Shown here: piece after piece, positions 43,836 through 57,134 of the stretch
Layout: the number at the start of each line of letters is the position of its first letter
Position numbering within the stretch: position 1 is the first letter of the stretch
Source of the DNA: Aldrovandia affinis
Lineage: Eukaryota > Chordata > Actinopteri > Notacanthiformes > Halosauridae
Length of the DNA stretch: 64,000 bases
Assembly: GCA_029706075.1 (NCBI GenBank)
Contig: JAINUG010000305.1
Location: 124,001 to 188,000, forward strand
Reading direction: 5' to 3'
Made by a program: the position numbers and the translations under genes
The notes under the pieces: generated by a model
What the model was told of the DNA's origin: nothing
The model's input: only the letters and a program-made list of their open reading frames with translations
The model's database searches: none

Positions 43836-46800
43836 GGCCTCTGTTTAACCTGGGTGTTTGGTTGTTCTAACTTGACGGACAGGTCCTTTCAGTAGCGCTG
43901 TGTGTTTGCTCTGAGAACGGGGTGGTTCGTTTACCTTGTGGTTTAAGCATACTTGTAGGTTGAGTGTTTCTGAGGCATTTTTCCCATGTTCTCTAAGCCA
44001 CTTGTAGAACCTTTCTCACCACTAAAGGTTAACCGCCAGTTAGGGGGGGTTCATGAAGTTGAACCCATGTAGCTTCATAGGCCAGCTTGTCTGTCACTGA
44101 CTTCATATTAACAATGTGCCATACAGTAATGAGACTATTAGTCTGCATATGACTAATACATGGCAACAGTATTGTTATGTCCAGATTACATATAGTTTAG
44201 GTTATGGTTTCAAGCCAAAACAATGAACTGTTTTTCCCCTTATTTGAGAGGATTTTTTAATATTACAAGGTTATGGTCTAAATGGCTAGCTAGCTATTTA
44301 TGTGAACTTGTTGTTTTTAATTGTTTTTAATAAATAGTTTTCCTAACACTTTTTGTGTTACTAAACTACTTGTACCACTTGAATTCTGTGAGCTCAGTCC
44401 ATTTGGACACAAATTGAATGCAAACCTTAACGTTTCTAGTACCACGTGTTACAGGACTTATTCAGTGTGAGTTACAGAGATTTCCCATTTGACATGTTAT
44501 GTAACTCCTATCTTATTTTTTCAGCTGGATTTCTTTCTTCAACAACTGAGGTAAAAAAAACAACAACAAACACGAATCATCAAGTGGTCAACAGCTGTGT
44601 GGAGGCTCACTCTCACCTCTCCCCTGCACAGGTCATTACTTTACCTGCGTCTGCAAGCCCACCTGCATTTTAATGCTGTGCCCGGAGGCCTGGTTCTTGA
44701 AGACGGCATATTCAGCGCCTCAAGTGACGTGCCAAGTGACTCAATAGTGGAGGGATTGTCGCAGTAGAAATATTTTCTATGATGAAGATTTTATTTATTT
44801 TAATTTTAAAATGGAGTGCTAATTGTCCTTTTCTGTGTACTGCTGCTCTCATTAACCTATCGGAATGCATTTCTGCAGGCAATTTGTTTTGCAAGACGCT
44901 CTGGAGTATGTACTTAATGGATGTAATGTAATGTAATGTATTGCTTTATACATTCAGTTCAAACATTGCTTAGAACAGAAAATTGTTAAATTAATTCCAT
45001 ATTTTGAATGGAGCTTAATTTTCCCACTAGCATTACAGATAACCCTGCCAGTTATTATCAAGCCTGTCTGTGCCTTGCGGTGTAGGCTCTGTCTGTTCAG
45101 CGAGCTAAAACCTGGATTAATTCTGCCCGCATAGACTCCTGAACAGGACAATGAAAAACAACTGCTTCTCCAGCAATGGGGCTAGAGGTTACACTTTGGG
45201 CAAGGGCTGAGAAAATGTGATTCGGACCATTATTCAATCCTTCCTTTTTATGTGCTTGAGCAGAACTTGTGTTGTAGCTGTATGCGCATTCAGAACTGAT
45301 CTCCTGCACCTCTCTGTATTCGGAAAGCACTAAGAAGAAGAAGAAATAAAGAAAAAACTTCCTGGACGGTAGAAGTGATGTTTCCATTTTCTGGGCAATT
45401 TCAGTTTGCCGGTTACCTCCGTTTCAACTTCCTCCAGCACGGCGAGGTTGCGAAAGCGGACGAAAGTTCTAACGAAAGGCAGCGACGGAGAGTGGAGTCT
45501 TTGAGTCTGCAGACGAAGAGGGTGAGGCAGCGATGCCCCCGGGTCACTCTGGAAACTACTCCACAAGCTTGGCAGGAGAGCGAGAGAATGAGTCTGACAA
45601 AACCCACGAGTTGTACAGGATGCAGTGTGTAATCCGTGCGCGGAGGATAAAGCTGGGCACGGTTTCCCAGACGGGCGAGCCAAGACGCTTCAGCGCGAGA
45701 GTCTATTCAATTAAAAACACTTTGAAAACAAAACCTGAAACTCTGCATTGCCAGGCCCGTTTGGTTTCTGCCAAGTGTATGAGTGTGTGTGTGTATGGTC
45801 ATGTCATCTTTATTGCCATTACGAGTGTGGTGAATCACATGACATGGGGTAGGTTTTGTTCACTGCAGAGCTGGTATTCAGATGGGAGGGGAGGGGGCGT
45901 ATGGAGGCAAGGACCTCTTATGAATGTATCTGCAATATACTTTGTCTGTTCTTCTTCACTTTAGCTGATGAATTCAAGAAATGCCTTTTTTTTTCTTCTT
46001 CTTTTTCTTTTTACTTCTTAAGTCATGGGTCAGTCATGGGCCTTAGGCCTTAAAATGAATTGTGCAAAGAACAAAGACCGCGCAGAACGTGATTCCAGCG
46101 TAAAGGCCCGAGCTCGTTTCGGGTTTGGTTGAACGGGCTGAGTTGATCACCAACACACCCGATACAGTCCATTCCGTCCACGTGAGAAGTTCCACTGCGC
46201 TCGGCGCTGCCGGGCACTCGGCCACGGGCACTGAGCGTCACACTCGAGGAAGAAGACGGCTGTGTCCTGCGGCTCCTTCACAAATCGGCACGGTGGGACG
46301 GGACCGTGGGCTGGGCGTCAATCATTCTGCGTCAGCCCGTCACGGCCTTCCTGCCCTCCGATAACGAGAAACCGTGTTCACCTCATCACACGCGGCTTTA
46401 TGGGAAAAGAATGGTTTGCTCTGTGAGGCTCGCTTGATGGATGGTCTCGGCCCCCTGTTCCTTTTTTATTTAATTTCCGTTCACTAATGTGTATGTAGAC
46501 AAATAAAGGAAGTTGTGACGTTTATTCTGAGCTTGCTCAGAGGAATTCAAGTAACGTTTCCATCGGAGCTGTCACTGGAATGTGCCCGTTACTTGCTTCA
46601 GTGCGCTCACAATTAGATTGAGTAATTTAACACGTTTGTGTAGTTTAGCTTGTTATACTTTTTATTCGAGAATTAGACACACGCTCCAGGAGTTTTAAGT
46701 TTTGATTAAGTCATAGTATTTCAAACTTGAACCTCTCACACATACTATTGAAATTTCAGTTCTGTGCATGAGAGCGCATACCTTTTCAGATGCACTCTCT

Positions 46801-47640
46801 CTTTCTCACACACACACATGAAATAACTCTCACACACGACTGAAATTTCACCTGAGGATTTGTTGGCAACTAATCAACGTAAAAAAATATTGACATTTTA
46901 CATAAGCTACGTTTATCTACACCCTAGTCATCATAGGTGGTGATATTATTGGCTTGAAGTTGATTAGCTGCCAACAAATCAAATCAAAATTAGACATATG
47001 AATCAAACGGCTCTTCATATCCTGCACTTTAAACATCTGTTCAATGTCAGTTTGGGAAACTGTTTAGAATGTACTTTTGCCCCTATTTTATTTTTTTGGT
47101 TTTGGTTTTCTTAGATAAAGTGCAGTGTCTGCGTTCTGATTGCTTGGCTTACCAATTATCATGGGACAAAAAGTCTTAAAACGAATTGGCGCAGAGACAT
47201 ACAGTATATTCCTTTGTTGTTCCCCAGTAAATGTAAAATTTGCCTGTGTTCAATCCCTTTGAGTTGTATTAGCACGGTGCTGGAGAGAATCAAGCTACAC
47301 TTGCGCTCAATAACGTGCCCTACTCCCGCTGAGTGAATGGATGACTGGACTCTTAAACCTCAAGTATAAACCCCCGGATATATCACACTGTTATGTTTTC
47401 ATTTTGTCCCACGTGATGAATTGCAGCCTCCGTCTGTATTGGACAACTAAGCTGTAAGCTAATAGCTATAAACCAAGGGCCAATATTCCCAGCAAATCAT
47501 CTCTGCTTGTCTCAAGTGTGTCCTCTTGGGGGGGAAAGCTTTTAAATTTACGAACAGTTGGCAGTCAGGATCTTCTGAGTTAATGCACTAGAAACAGGGC
47601 TTCATTGTTTCAATGTCGCCATGAGGTAGACCATCCTTCA
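43836..47640. other. Gene-poor DNA, no supported gene
   Basis: Several ORFs (45,330-45,964, both strands, up to 143 codons) overlap one another and show no protein motif. At 46,050-46,380 the sequence is richer in CpG than its surroundings. At 44,915-44,942 there is a short (ATGTA)n run like a SINE tail. An acceptor-like tract precedes 44,525 but leads only to a short frame. Confidence 0.5.
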
Positions 47641-47664
47641 TGGGGTCCCCTGTGTCATGGCAGC

Positions 47665-47712
47665 ATTGCTCTCTCTCTGTCTCTCTGTCTCTCTGTCTCT
47701 CTGTCTCTCTGC
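47665..47712 (+). repeat. (TCTCTCTG)n microsatellite
   Basis: Repeats of 'tctctctg' with small variations, followed at about 47,735-47,752 by a short (TA)n tract. Confidence 0.85.
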
Positions 47713-47752
47713 CCCAAGAATTCTTTGAGAAATAAAAAAATATATATATACA

Positions 47753-49499
47753 CAAGTACCTTTTACTGATAGAAATAAACAGAACCAGGAGGAGTACGCA
47801 AGCGACCCCAGTCATAACACTGCACTGACACTCTCAGCTGACACAGAGACTTGGCTGAAAAACAGCAGCACCGTGCTCCACAGTGGGTCTCCCTCTTTCC
47901 TCCCACCCACACTCATTACAGACATAATAGCATTGGACATTGCAGCTCATACCATCAAAGACCAAAGGTGAAAGAGCTGCAGATTCAGACTCAATCTGAG
48001 CCAACAGACATAGCATAAGTGAACACGTGAGGAGGGGATCAGTACTAGTATGTGCAGCAGGTGCTCTCTTTCATTTCCCATTACTGCTGGCCGTCCCAGC
48101 AGCATACTCTAGCCCTGGCACTGCTGGGCTGAGCCAGTTATGAACCTGACAGCATTGTTGGGCACTGAGTTCAGACAAACCCTGACACAGACACAACCCT
48201 TGCCCACCCACCCACATTTTCCTTGGCATGGTCCCCTCTGTGCCCATGTGAGCCGTTTGCCTTCAGAGTGGCTGGGAGAGCACGTTATAAGCAGTTGGGT
48301 AGACAGATGGAAGCAGGTTAATTTAAAACAGTGTTTAAATGCTGTTTGAATGGAAAAGGCATGTTGCTATTACTGTTGGTTTTTACTCAGAGACAGGATG
48401 TGGGTCCTGTGTTTTTTATCGTTTTATATTCGCCTTCAGGCTCATTTCTTCTCTAGAAAACAAAAACATTTAAACTGTGATTTCCCAAAACATGACAACA
48501 AGAAATTGTTCCTCAGAGGTTAAATTCCGCCTATTAACTATAGTGATGAATAGATTAAGTAATTCCTCAATGGGACACCAACATAACTGCAAGGTACAGA
48601 AAAACAGATATGTGATCAAATAAATATAATAACTTTTGCATAATGGAACCCATTAGCCAATATTAGCACAATTATAAAATTACAAGTGAAAACCGAATTA
48701 AATGCCACAGGTGCAGAATTTTGATGAAAAACAAGTGACCCTGTGTTGCAGTTCTGCCACAAAACAGTGGATCATGGTGGTAATGGAATGTAATAGAAAT
48801 GAGCACAGAACGGATGCTATAAATGTGCAGAAGCTATAGAGTAACACCCAATTTTTTTCTGGTGAATTTGAAAAGCCATCAAAACAGTAAAGTTTTCAAA
48901 AGTAAATTATATATATACTGTATATACATTTACTGAGTAAATTATGTTTGATGTGCTTCATGTTCCAACTACATTTCAGAATCTAACATGTACAAAAATA
49001 ATTTAATTGTTACTGCACAGATCAGCATACAGCATTCCTGACCACACACTGTTTACTGCTCATGTTGCTATGGTCGTAATAACAAGTTATCTGCTATAGT
49101 CATATGTCTGTCAGTTATTTTAGAAATGGGAGCACTCTGTGTGGCATGACATTAGTATAATTGCAGTGAAATTGCACAGATCTCACAAATGATAATTATA
49201 GTTCCTGTTTTATGAGTTGCTAATAAATTGTAGCTAGTAATTTCAAGTACAGTTTTGGGATGAAAGGTTTTGAGTGTAGAAAGACACCTATTCAGAGAGA
49301 TCACATGGTTAAAATGTGATCCTAAACACAGTGTATTACCATGTTAGCTTACTTCATGGAAGATTCACAACTTCCGTTTGGCATAAAATGCCAATTAATC
49401 CTGCCAATAGCAATTACTGAAAAAATATATTTCATAAAAAAATAGAAGACTGGTTTTCAGTATTGTTTAAAAACTTACATAGGGCATTTTGGCTGGGTC
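47753..49499. other. Intergenic DNA, no feature seen
   Basis: AT-rich sequence without convincing ORFs. A short 'atatatatactgtatatac' tract lies at about 48,910-48,928. Confidence 0.5.
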
Positions 49500-49599
49500 C
49501 TGTCCCCCTCACTGTTAAAAGAACACTTTATAATCAGGGATTGTATCCAGGGTGGGTGTATGTGTGGGTGGGTTGCGGCAGGTAACAGTGTCCCGCTAA

Positions 49600-49716
49600 A
49601 GTTAAAATGAAACCTACGCCCTTGTATATGCCCTTGTATATGTCACACAGCACTGTGTGACAACCTGTTTGTAAATGGCGCTATACAAAAATAAAGATTG
49701 ATTGAAAGATTGATTG
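49600..49716 (+). repeat. LINE 3' tail (L2-like)
   Basis: The stretch 'aaatggcgctatacaaaaat' followed by 'aaagattgattgaaagattg' is the typical end of fish L2-type LINEs, with a short (ATTG)n run. The Tc1 element starts immediately after it. Confidence 0.6.
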
Positions 49717-50876
49717 TATATACAGATAGCTGCAAAAATAAAGGAAACACGAGTAGATGAGGGATACAAAGTTGAAAGCAGGTTGCTGCTACTCAGATAT
49801 GGTTATTGAGTTAATTAAACAATTAACATCCCATCAAGCATAGGGTCATGTATAAAACTGCTGGGTAGGCCCAGTTGCCCATTATTTGAGCTACCATGGC
49901 TAGAAGAAGAGATCTCAGTGACTTGATTGTTGGGGCACATTTGGCAGGAGCTTCAGTGACAAAGACTGCTCAACTTGCTGATGTTTCATGAGGAACAGTG
50001 GCTAAGGTGATGTTGGCATGGAAGTCTGAGGGAAAGACCTCATCAACTAGAGATAGCTGTGGTCGAAACCGGTCAGAAACTCTGAATCGGTTGCCTGTAA
50101 ATATAAATCTAGGGCGTGAGCAGGCCGTTTCAGTTGAGAACAGTCCATCAAGAATATCACAGAGATGGACACTATGCTCGAGTTGCAGTGCATAAACTCC
50201 TTACTACATCTAAATGCACATTTGTGAGTAAAGTGGTGCAAAAACACAGGCAGTGGTCTACTGAGCAGTGGAAAAAAGTCATATGGTCAGATGAGTCATC
50301 CTTCACCCTGTTCTCATCAAGCGGACGAGTGCATGTGTGGCACACGCTAAAAATAAACTTACAAGCCAAGTGCTTGTTTCCCACTGTGAAGGGTTCTGGT
50401 GGCTCTGTTATGGTGTGGGGTGCATTTTCCTGTCATGATGTAGGGCCATTCAACCGCTTAAAGAGCAAGGCAACACCAATAAATACAAAACCATTCTGAA
50501 TGATCACCTTCATCCTATGGTGAAGCATTTCTATCCTGGTTGGAGTGGTCTCTACCAGGATGACAATGCCCCCATCCACAGGGTATGAGTGGTCACTGAA
50601 TGGTTTGATGAGCATGACAACAATGTAAACCATATGCCATGATTGTCTCATGATTGAACACTTATGGAAGATAAGTTAGCGATAAGTTAGAGATAGCGTT
50701 TTCCACCACATTCAACAAAACACCAAATGATGGAATTTCTCATGGAAGATAGAGTTCCAGACACTTGCAGAATCTATGCCAAGGGTCATTGAAGCCATTC
50801 TGGCATCTCGTGGCAGCCCTATTAAGACAATTTATGTTGGTGTTTCCTTTATTTTCCCTATTATTTCCTTTATATA
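49717..50876 (+). mobile_element. Tc1-like transposon carrying a broken transposase
   Basis: The ends share 'aaaataaaggaaacac' in inverted orientation (left 49,735-49,750; right 50,840-50,855), inside TA-rich borders. Length is about 1.16 kb. The interior encodes a Tc1/mariner transposase on the + strand with stops and frameshifts. Same family as the deleted copy at 21,525-22,380. Confidence 0.85.
49896..50690 (+). pseudogene. Tc1 transposase pseudogene
   Basis: It starts MARRRDLSDLIVGAHLAGAS. After QLADVS comes TGA where the family has an Arg codon (CGA), a likely CpG-decay stop. A later frame (from 50,116) holds WSTEQWKKVIWSDESSFTLF, containing the second catalytic Asp in 'WSDES', and VMVWGAFSCHDVGPFNRL. 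The third-acid region is present as broken 'gatgacaatgcccccatcca' (50,559-50,578). The frame is disrupted again near 50,586. It is inactive. Confidence 0.85.
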
Positions 50877-50882
50877 TATACA

Positions 50883-51476
50883 CACTACCGGTCAAAAGTT
50901 TTAGAACACCCCCATTTTCCAGTTTTTACTGAAATTTAAGCAGTTCAAGTCCAGTGAATAACCAGAAATGGTACAAAGATAAGGGGTAAACCTTAAAAAA
51001 GAAGGTTTAGGTTGATGGATGCTTTAGCAATGTTTTTATACCCTTCCCCAGATCTATGCCTCAACACAATTCTATCTCGGAGGTCTATGGAGAGTTCCTA
51101 GGACTCCATGGCTTGGTTTTTATGCTGACATGCACTGTCAACTGTGGGACCTTATATAGGCAGGTGTTGGCAATCCCCAATCATGTCCAATCAATTTAAT
51201 TTACCACAGGTGGACTCCAATTAAGTTGTAGAAACATCTCAAGCAGTATCAGTGGAAACAAAATGCACCTCAGCTCACTTTTGGCTGTCATATCAAAGGG
51301 TGTGCACACTTGTGTACATATATTTTACATTTGGATTTTTAATAAATTAGCACAAATGTCTAAACCTGTTTTCACTTTGTCAAAATTTTGAGACAAAAAA
51401 TGAACTTAATCTATTGTAGAATAAGTCTGTAATGCAATGAAACGTGGAGAGGGTAAAAGGGCAGACTTTCTGCAGA

Positions 51477-51480
<4 letters not shown>
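50883..51480 (+). repeat. Second Tc1-type end and adjoining high-copy repeat
   Basis: CACTACCGGTCAAAAGTTTT at 50,883 is the terminal repeat of the family seen complete at 57,135-57,686. No right end is visible. From about 51,040 ('tcaacacaattctatctcgg') to 51,380 ('gtggactccaattaagttgt', 'ttgtagaaacatctcaagca') the sequence resembles a repeat common in fish genomes, class uncertain. Confidence 0.55.
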
Positions 51481-51525
<45 letters not shown>

Positions 51526-51534
51526 ATATATGCA
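51478..51534 (+). repeat. (TA)n microsatellite
   Basis: A nearly pure run of TA dinucleotides with one phase break. Shorter (TA)n tracts occur at about 52,041-52,062 and 56,310-56,330. Confidence 0.95.
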
Positions 51535-52700
51535 ACAAGACCATTGTCTACATATCCTGTCAATAGTTTATAGTTATGAGACTAGCCTTTAAACAGATTT
51601 TTAAAAACTGAAAGCTTAAATAACTTATTTATTAGTATACTGTGTATGGCATGACTGACATGCCAATTTTTGTTCACAAAGATCAAAAGTTCTGTAGAAT
51701 CTGTAGAATTCTCATTAAATATTTTATCTTGCAGGATTTTCATGCAGTCATGTGTTTGCTGGACACTGACAGATGCACAGTTACAGTATGCACAGAGTTC
51801 TGCTTTTCACTTGGATCTCTGTTCTTTCCATGTTGGGTAAAGAAATGGCTGAAATATTCAAATCACAATGTTCATGTTTGGACTGAACATCCTTAATCAT
51901 GTCAAAGTCATTTTTGTTTCTGATTGCTTTCATGCAAGCTTTCCTTCATCCCAGCAACTTAATTCAGAGTGCATGTCTACTCCATTCAAATTTCTTTAAG
52001 TCAAATAGGAAAGGTAATATATTTTCACATTTTTTCATAGTTTATATATATATATATATACACATACACCCATACACACGCACACACATACATATTTACA
52101 TATAGATTGAGTACTTATCACAGAACCATATGTTTAAAGTGTATTGAAATTCCAGTAAGTCAATGAAGGACTTATTTATTTTTAATCAGTGAAAGTACAG
52201 ATAGAGTAACGCTTTAAGGACTTTGTATATACGCGGTGTTGGGGACAGAATACGAATGCAAAGGTTCCAACTTTCCATCAGGAGCTTGTTGAATGCACAA
52301 ATGGTAAAGTGAAGAAACACATTTGCCACTTCAAATAAAATGCTGAGGTTGGCCATATGTTGTATTTGTAATCTCTGAACATAATGCTTGAAAATATCAT
52401 AAGTGCTTTCCTGTCAGGAATATGTGTGGAATTTTGAAATTACAAGATGAATTTTCCAACTTTTCTTTGCTGACATCTTTTTTTGGCAATTTTCTTTAAA
52501 AGACTTAAGGTTGTGTTCTTTATAAAAAGAAAAGCAGTCTGCATCTGGGCTACAATTATGGGCCAAATATTTTTTCGCAACAGTTTATGTAACACAAATA
52601 AATTTGTGCTGCCATATAACAGACTAAGATCTTATGTTTATTGCGTGTCTCTGGTAATCATGGGAAAAATGGGTTAAATCCTTCTATGGATTAAAATTTT
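51535..52700. other. Intergenic DNA, no gene seen
   Basis: AT-rich with short ORFs only. It has a (TA)n/(CA)n tract near 52,041-52,110 and no supported gene. Confidence 0.5.
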
Positions 52701-52702
52701 TG

Positions 52703-53057
52703 GTCAGTGTAGTATCTTGATGTAGTGGTTGATAATCTCTTGTCAGTGTAGTATCTTGATGTAGTGGTTGTGTGGTGTAATGGTTACTGGCTTTTAACGT
52801 TAAGGTTGCAGGTTCAATCCCCAGGTGGGACACTGCTGTTGTACCCTTGAGCAAGGTACTTAACCTGAATTGCTTCAGTTAATATCCAGCTGTATAAAGA
52901 AATGTAAACTGTAAATTGCTCTGGATAAGAGTGTCTGCTAAAAAAATGCCTGTAATGTAATGGTTGATAATCTCTTGTCAGTGTAGTATCTTGATGTAGT
53001 GGTTGATAATCTCGTTGTCAGTGTAGTATCTTGACGTAGTGGTTGATACTCTCTTTG
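52703..53057 (+). repeat. 39-bp minisatellite interrupted by a SINE
   Basis: The unit is 'gtcagtgtagtatcttgatg' + 'tagtggttgataatctctt'. About two copies precede (52,703-52,770) and two follow (52,961-53,057) the SINE at 52,771-52,960. The split unit carries 'tggttg' at both junctions. Confidence 0.85.
52771..52960 (+). mobile_element. tRNA-derived SINE, near full length
   Basis: The head 'tgtggtgtaatggttactgg' carries the A-box, 'gttgcaggttcaatccccag' carries a good B-box, and 'tacccttgagcaaggtactt' and 'ctggataagagtgtctgcta' are body and tail, ending in 'tgtaatgtaatgg'. All parts are in the expected order for a fish tRNA-SINE. Confidence 0.85.
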
Positions 53058-56000
53058 AAGGGTTCATCTCCCATTCACCATTTCTGAAATGACTAGCGTG
53101 TGGTTCTCTACAAGACTGAAGACGTGTATAGATGTGTAAAGGACAGCGATTAGCATATGGCTCATCCCAGTCTCTCTCCTCTCTCTTGTGCCCTGCAAGT
53201 GGACCCTCGAAATGCAGGGTGGGACTTCTCCGCACAAAGGAGTGCTTCCTTCCCGGGTCACATTTGTATTTGTTTACTTTCTCATTGCAGGGCAACATAG
53301 CAACAGCAGACAGGGCTAAGAATGTCCTGGTCAGATGAAGAAGCCCCTTGTCGGCAATGCCCTGAATCGTAGTGGACATCTCTGTTGTTGCTAGCCATGA
53401 AGTTGACAAATGAGATGAATCTGATTCCTTCCTTATTTTTCCTTATTTTGCTTTTCAGGTTGCTTTTTCCAGTTTGCTCCAGGAAGGGCAGGAAGGAGTG
53501 AATTTGTTTGTGAATTTGTTTCAGACATGAATGGTCCATTTGTTGAGTGCCACTGTCTGCATATCTCTGCTTGAGTTCCGGTATCCAAGGAACTTTGTTA
53601 GTATTCTATATCAGGTGCAAAAGGAATTCAGTGGGCGCTTCCCAGGTTATATAGGGTTGCCAAGGCTACAGCAGGTCAGTGCCTAAATTTCCCATCATTC
53701 TTTAGGGTGTGACATCCAAAACACTGATTATCTTATAGCCGCCATTGGAATGCAGGCAGCTGTTCCACAATGAGAGCGTGGACAGAACTAATGTGAGGTA
53801 ATGCTAAAAGTATAGAGAAAAGAGCTCTGGCACATGCCTATTTCTTATTTCTCATCTTTTGCTTATATTTATTCTGCTAAAATTGTCCAAGAAGGTGAGT
53901 TAGAAACCGAAATATCAATAATTGTAAAGAATCAGAGGGGAGTGGGAGCTATGGGTCGAATTGTTTGAGCTAAAAATGTGGTTTAGAAGGTTTATCTTGC
54001 TCTGTATATCATAAGGCAAGGGATAAGGTAGCTGTGAATCAGAACTTCTACGACAGAATAAGAATTAGAAGTGTGGTACTCAGGATACACTTACGTTCAG
54101 GATTGATTCCTACTGAATGTGTTCAAATAGCATTTAGTAAACCATCCCTGGGGCTTATGAAAACGATGAAGGTGATTTTTTTCAAGAAGACTCCAACAAA
54201 TGAAAACATTGTATCAGGGAAATGTATTTATATAAATGACTATTCTCAGTCTATGGCTGTTGCTCAGCGTTGCTTTCCGCAGCAATGTGATATGGTGTAG
54301 GACCAATTACTGCACTGTAGGCTACATCTTGAAATGGCTAACATAGGAAGGAATAGAAACTTTTGTCAATCGGCCACAATATCTAGCAAGTTGGCTAAAG
54401 TTGTTATTTGAGCAGCTCTTCAGTTGTTATCTTTGCAGTTAGACGCAATGTTCAATTGGATTTTTATGTATTCACCAGTCTTTTAGACATTGGCTTGCTG
54501 TCATGTCTCGTAAAACAACACAAGGTAGGCGATTAGCCTATCGTCTCCAGTGCTTTCATAATAGGCTACCCTAATGCTAAGTTTAATAATGTTATTTACT
54601 GTCACTGCTGTTCATGGTTTATATGTACACAAAATCTATTTTTCTGTGTCGAGTGTCTATCTTATTTGTAGCCTGCTAATATAAGCAGTGCCATGTCATC
54701 ATTCAGAACGTTCAGTTGTAGATATTCCAAACGCACCTGTGTGTCTGCCACCAATGCTTACAACACTTCACTTTTTATCGCAATTTTACAAAACATCGAC
54801 CAGCTGTCTGGCTTTTATTGATTTGCCTTGTCAAGAAACACTAGGTTCTCTGCACAGAATGAAATAACTTGGCATAGTTTCAAGAATGGCATTCTGTAGT
54901 CTGAGTAATGGTAGCAATGCAATTACATGGCCAATAAAGAAAAACACTTTATGTTAATTACAATTGAAAGTACATGATCACACACAAAGTGAAGACAGCG
55001 AACTAATGAGGGAATCCAACGGTGTCAGGTATAGCTTTTCAAAGATGATCGTATTTTTGAAAACCTGCAGTCTCCATTTCATCTACATTCAATTTCTCCC
55101 CATAACATAAGCCTTGCATTTTCCTGATACACTCCACATTTTCACAGGAAATTCATCACTGTTCACTGATTCTTAATGGCCTAAAGCCCAATATAGCCTA
55201 CTATTGGAGGTAGATTTAATTTTATGCAAATGTCATCACACATGACAATAATGGGTGGGGGGTGGTGGAAGCAAATTATTCCATGAAGATCAGAAAATGA
55301 TGTCACCAATTTGTAGCCAAGGCACATGTTGCTGGAGCTTTGAAACCAGCCAGGGGGTCAGAAGCTGGAGCAGGGGACCCAATTATTCCAGTCCACAGTC
55401 TTTACATAACGGGCGAGCCAACCAGGGGGCCCCTGACTGCGGCATAGTGCTCAAAAGAGCATCGTCAGCTCAGCCCTCAGATGTTGAGATTTACTCTGGA
55501 AGGCCATGGGGCCGGGTGAGGGGGGGGGCTAAATATAATTGGCCACAAAATAGGCTCATGACAGTCCTAGTCCCAAGCACAGTAACTGACATGGGAAATC
55601 TCCTGGTTTGGCAGAACTCCTTGTACAGTAGGGACAATTAATTTAGTTGCCCTGACACTGGTTCTGGAATCTGAATATGACTTACATACATGAATAATTT
55701 CAGATACAAGGGAGGCAGGGTGTAACTGATATAGACATTATAGGACCTGACATGCATTAAAATGCAAAAGTCTTGGGACCACACAGCTGATTTTAAAATA
55801 CATTTTTGTTATCTTAATGCTAGAAAAATAGTATAGTATGCATTATTTGATGCATCTGTTACCCACAGCCATGTAAATAATTATCTGATGCAATTTGCGT
55901 GGCCAGTTTATTTGTCTGGATTTGTTTTGTCATTGGGGCTTGTAGATCCTTTTGCTGTGGGTATGAAGGAAAGCCCAACCTCAGGCTATGGACTGGCTCA

Positions 56001-57130
56001 TCCTGTGTAACATTTTTATTAACCGCATATAACCATGTTTTAATCAGATAGAAAGACAAGTGTAATGACTGTATTTTCTTTGGGGAACTGAGCCAAATTC
56101 TGAGGTCACTGTGAACTTGAAACTCTGTTAGCAACTATAGTAACAGAAGTTGAATAATATTTGCTTTTAAAATGTTCCCCAAAACACATAGAGCTGACAA
56201 GTACCATCAACATTGCTTGTACATAAACTCACAGTGTGGAGTTGGGTAGCGTAGCAGCAATGCTCATTTTATACCACTTTGGGTCTCTGGGTTGTACATT
56301 TCTCCCCTAATATATATATATATATATATGCTGGCCAAATGACACCAAACAATCTAACAGATGACAGACAATATAATTCAAATTAAAGGATTTTAAATTC
56401 TTAATGAAGCCATAAATGTGTTTGATCTATTAGCCCATTTCTCTTTGATGACAGATGGAAGGGTGTATCCCATATGTACAAATTCAGACAGATCCTGTAG
56501 ATTAATGCACAGTTTGCAGTTAAGTTAAAAAGGATTATTTCACACCAGCTGGGGCATCTCCTCCGCCTCATTCCTCTCTCCCCCCTTCTCTTCTCCTCTC
56601 TCCACCTCAGCACCTCTGCAGCAGGTAAAGCTCCTTCTGCCTGCTGTCCAGTCTTCAGCAGATGGGGGATGTGGGGGGGGTGGAGCCTTAGTTAAGGAGG
56701 CGAGGCAGGTCTCGGGCAGCGCTGGCAGGCCCCTAGTCCGGCTTGTCAGTGCAGAGATTAGAGTCAGCAGCGGTGGGGCTGACGTCATGGCTCTTGGCCC
56801 GGGTGTGGACATGTGAGATACACCAGGAGTGACAGCCTTAAATAAACACAGGAGAGCCCAGAGGGGTTTGGGGGGGATGGTGTACTGGATGAGTCACAGC
56901 TCAGAGAGAGGGCAGCAGAACGGTCCCTGGGACAGGGGCTCTGGAGTCTGAAGGCCTCCTCTACCAGCGTTGGATGGAGGCCCTTTGACCATGAGTGGGG
57001 CCTAGCTCTGTCCCTCCAAACACCTGAGCTTGCTCTCCCAGTCCTGTCAGAGAGACTGTCATGATTACGTTTTACCTCCCCAAAAAACATCATTGCTTTC
57101 TCTCTGTACTCTCTCTCATAATGACATGAA
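53058..57130. other. Intergenic DNA, no gene supported
   Basis: ORFs of 60-143 codons overlap on both strands without recognisable motifs. They include 52,978-53,409 (-), which in part translates the minisatellite, and 55,255-55,641 (+). A (TA)n tract lies at 56,310-56,330. I see no RNA gene. Confidence 0.45.
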
Positions 57131-57134
57131 TATA

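Noticed and set aside
44525-44673. Acceptor-like tract followed by a short frame
   Set aside because: Only about 50 codons, Thr/Ser/Ala-rich, with no partner exon; not supportable.
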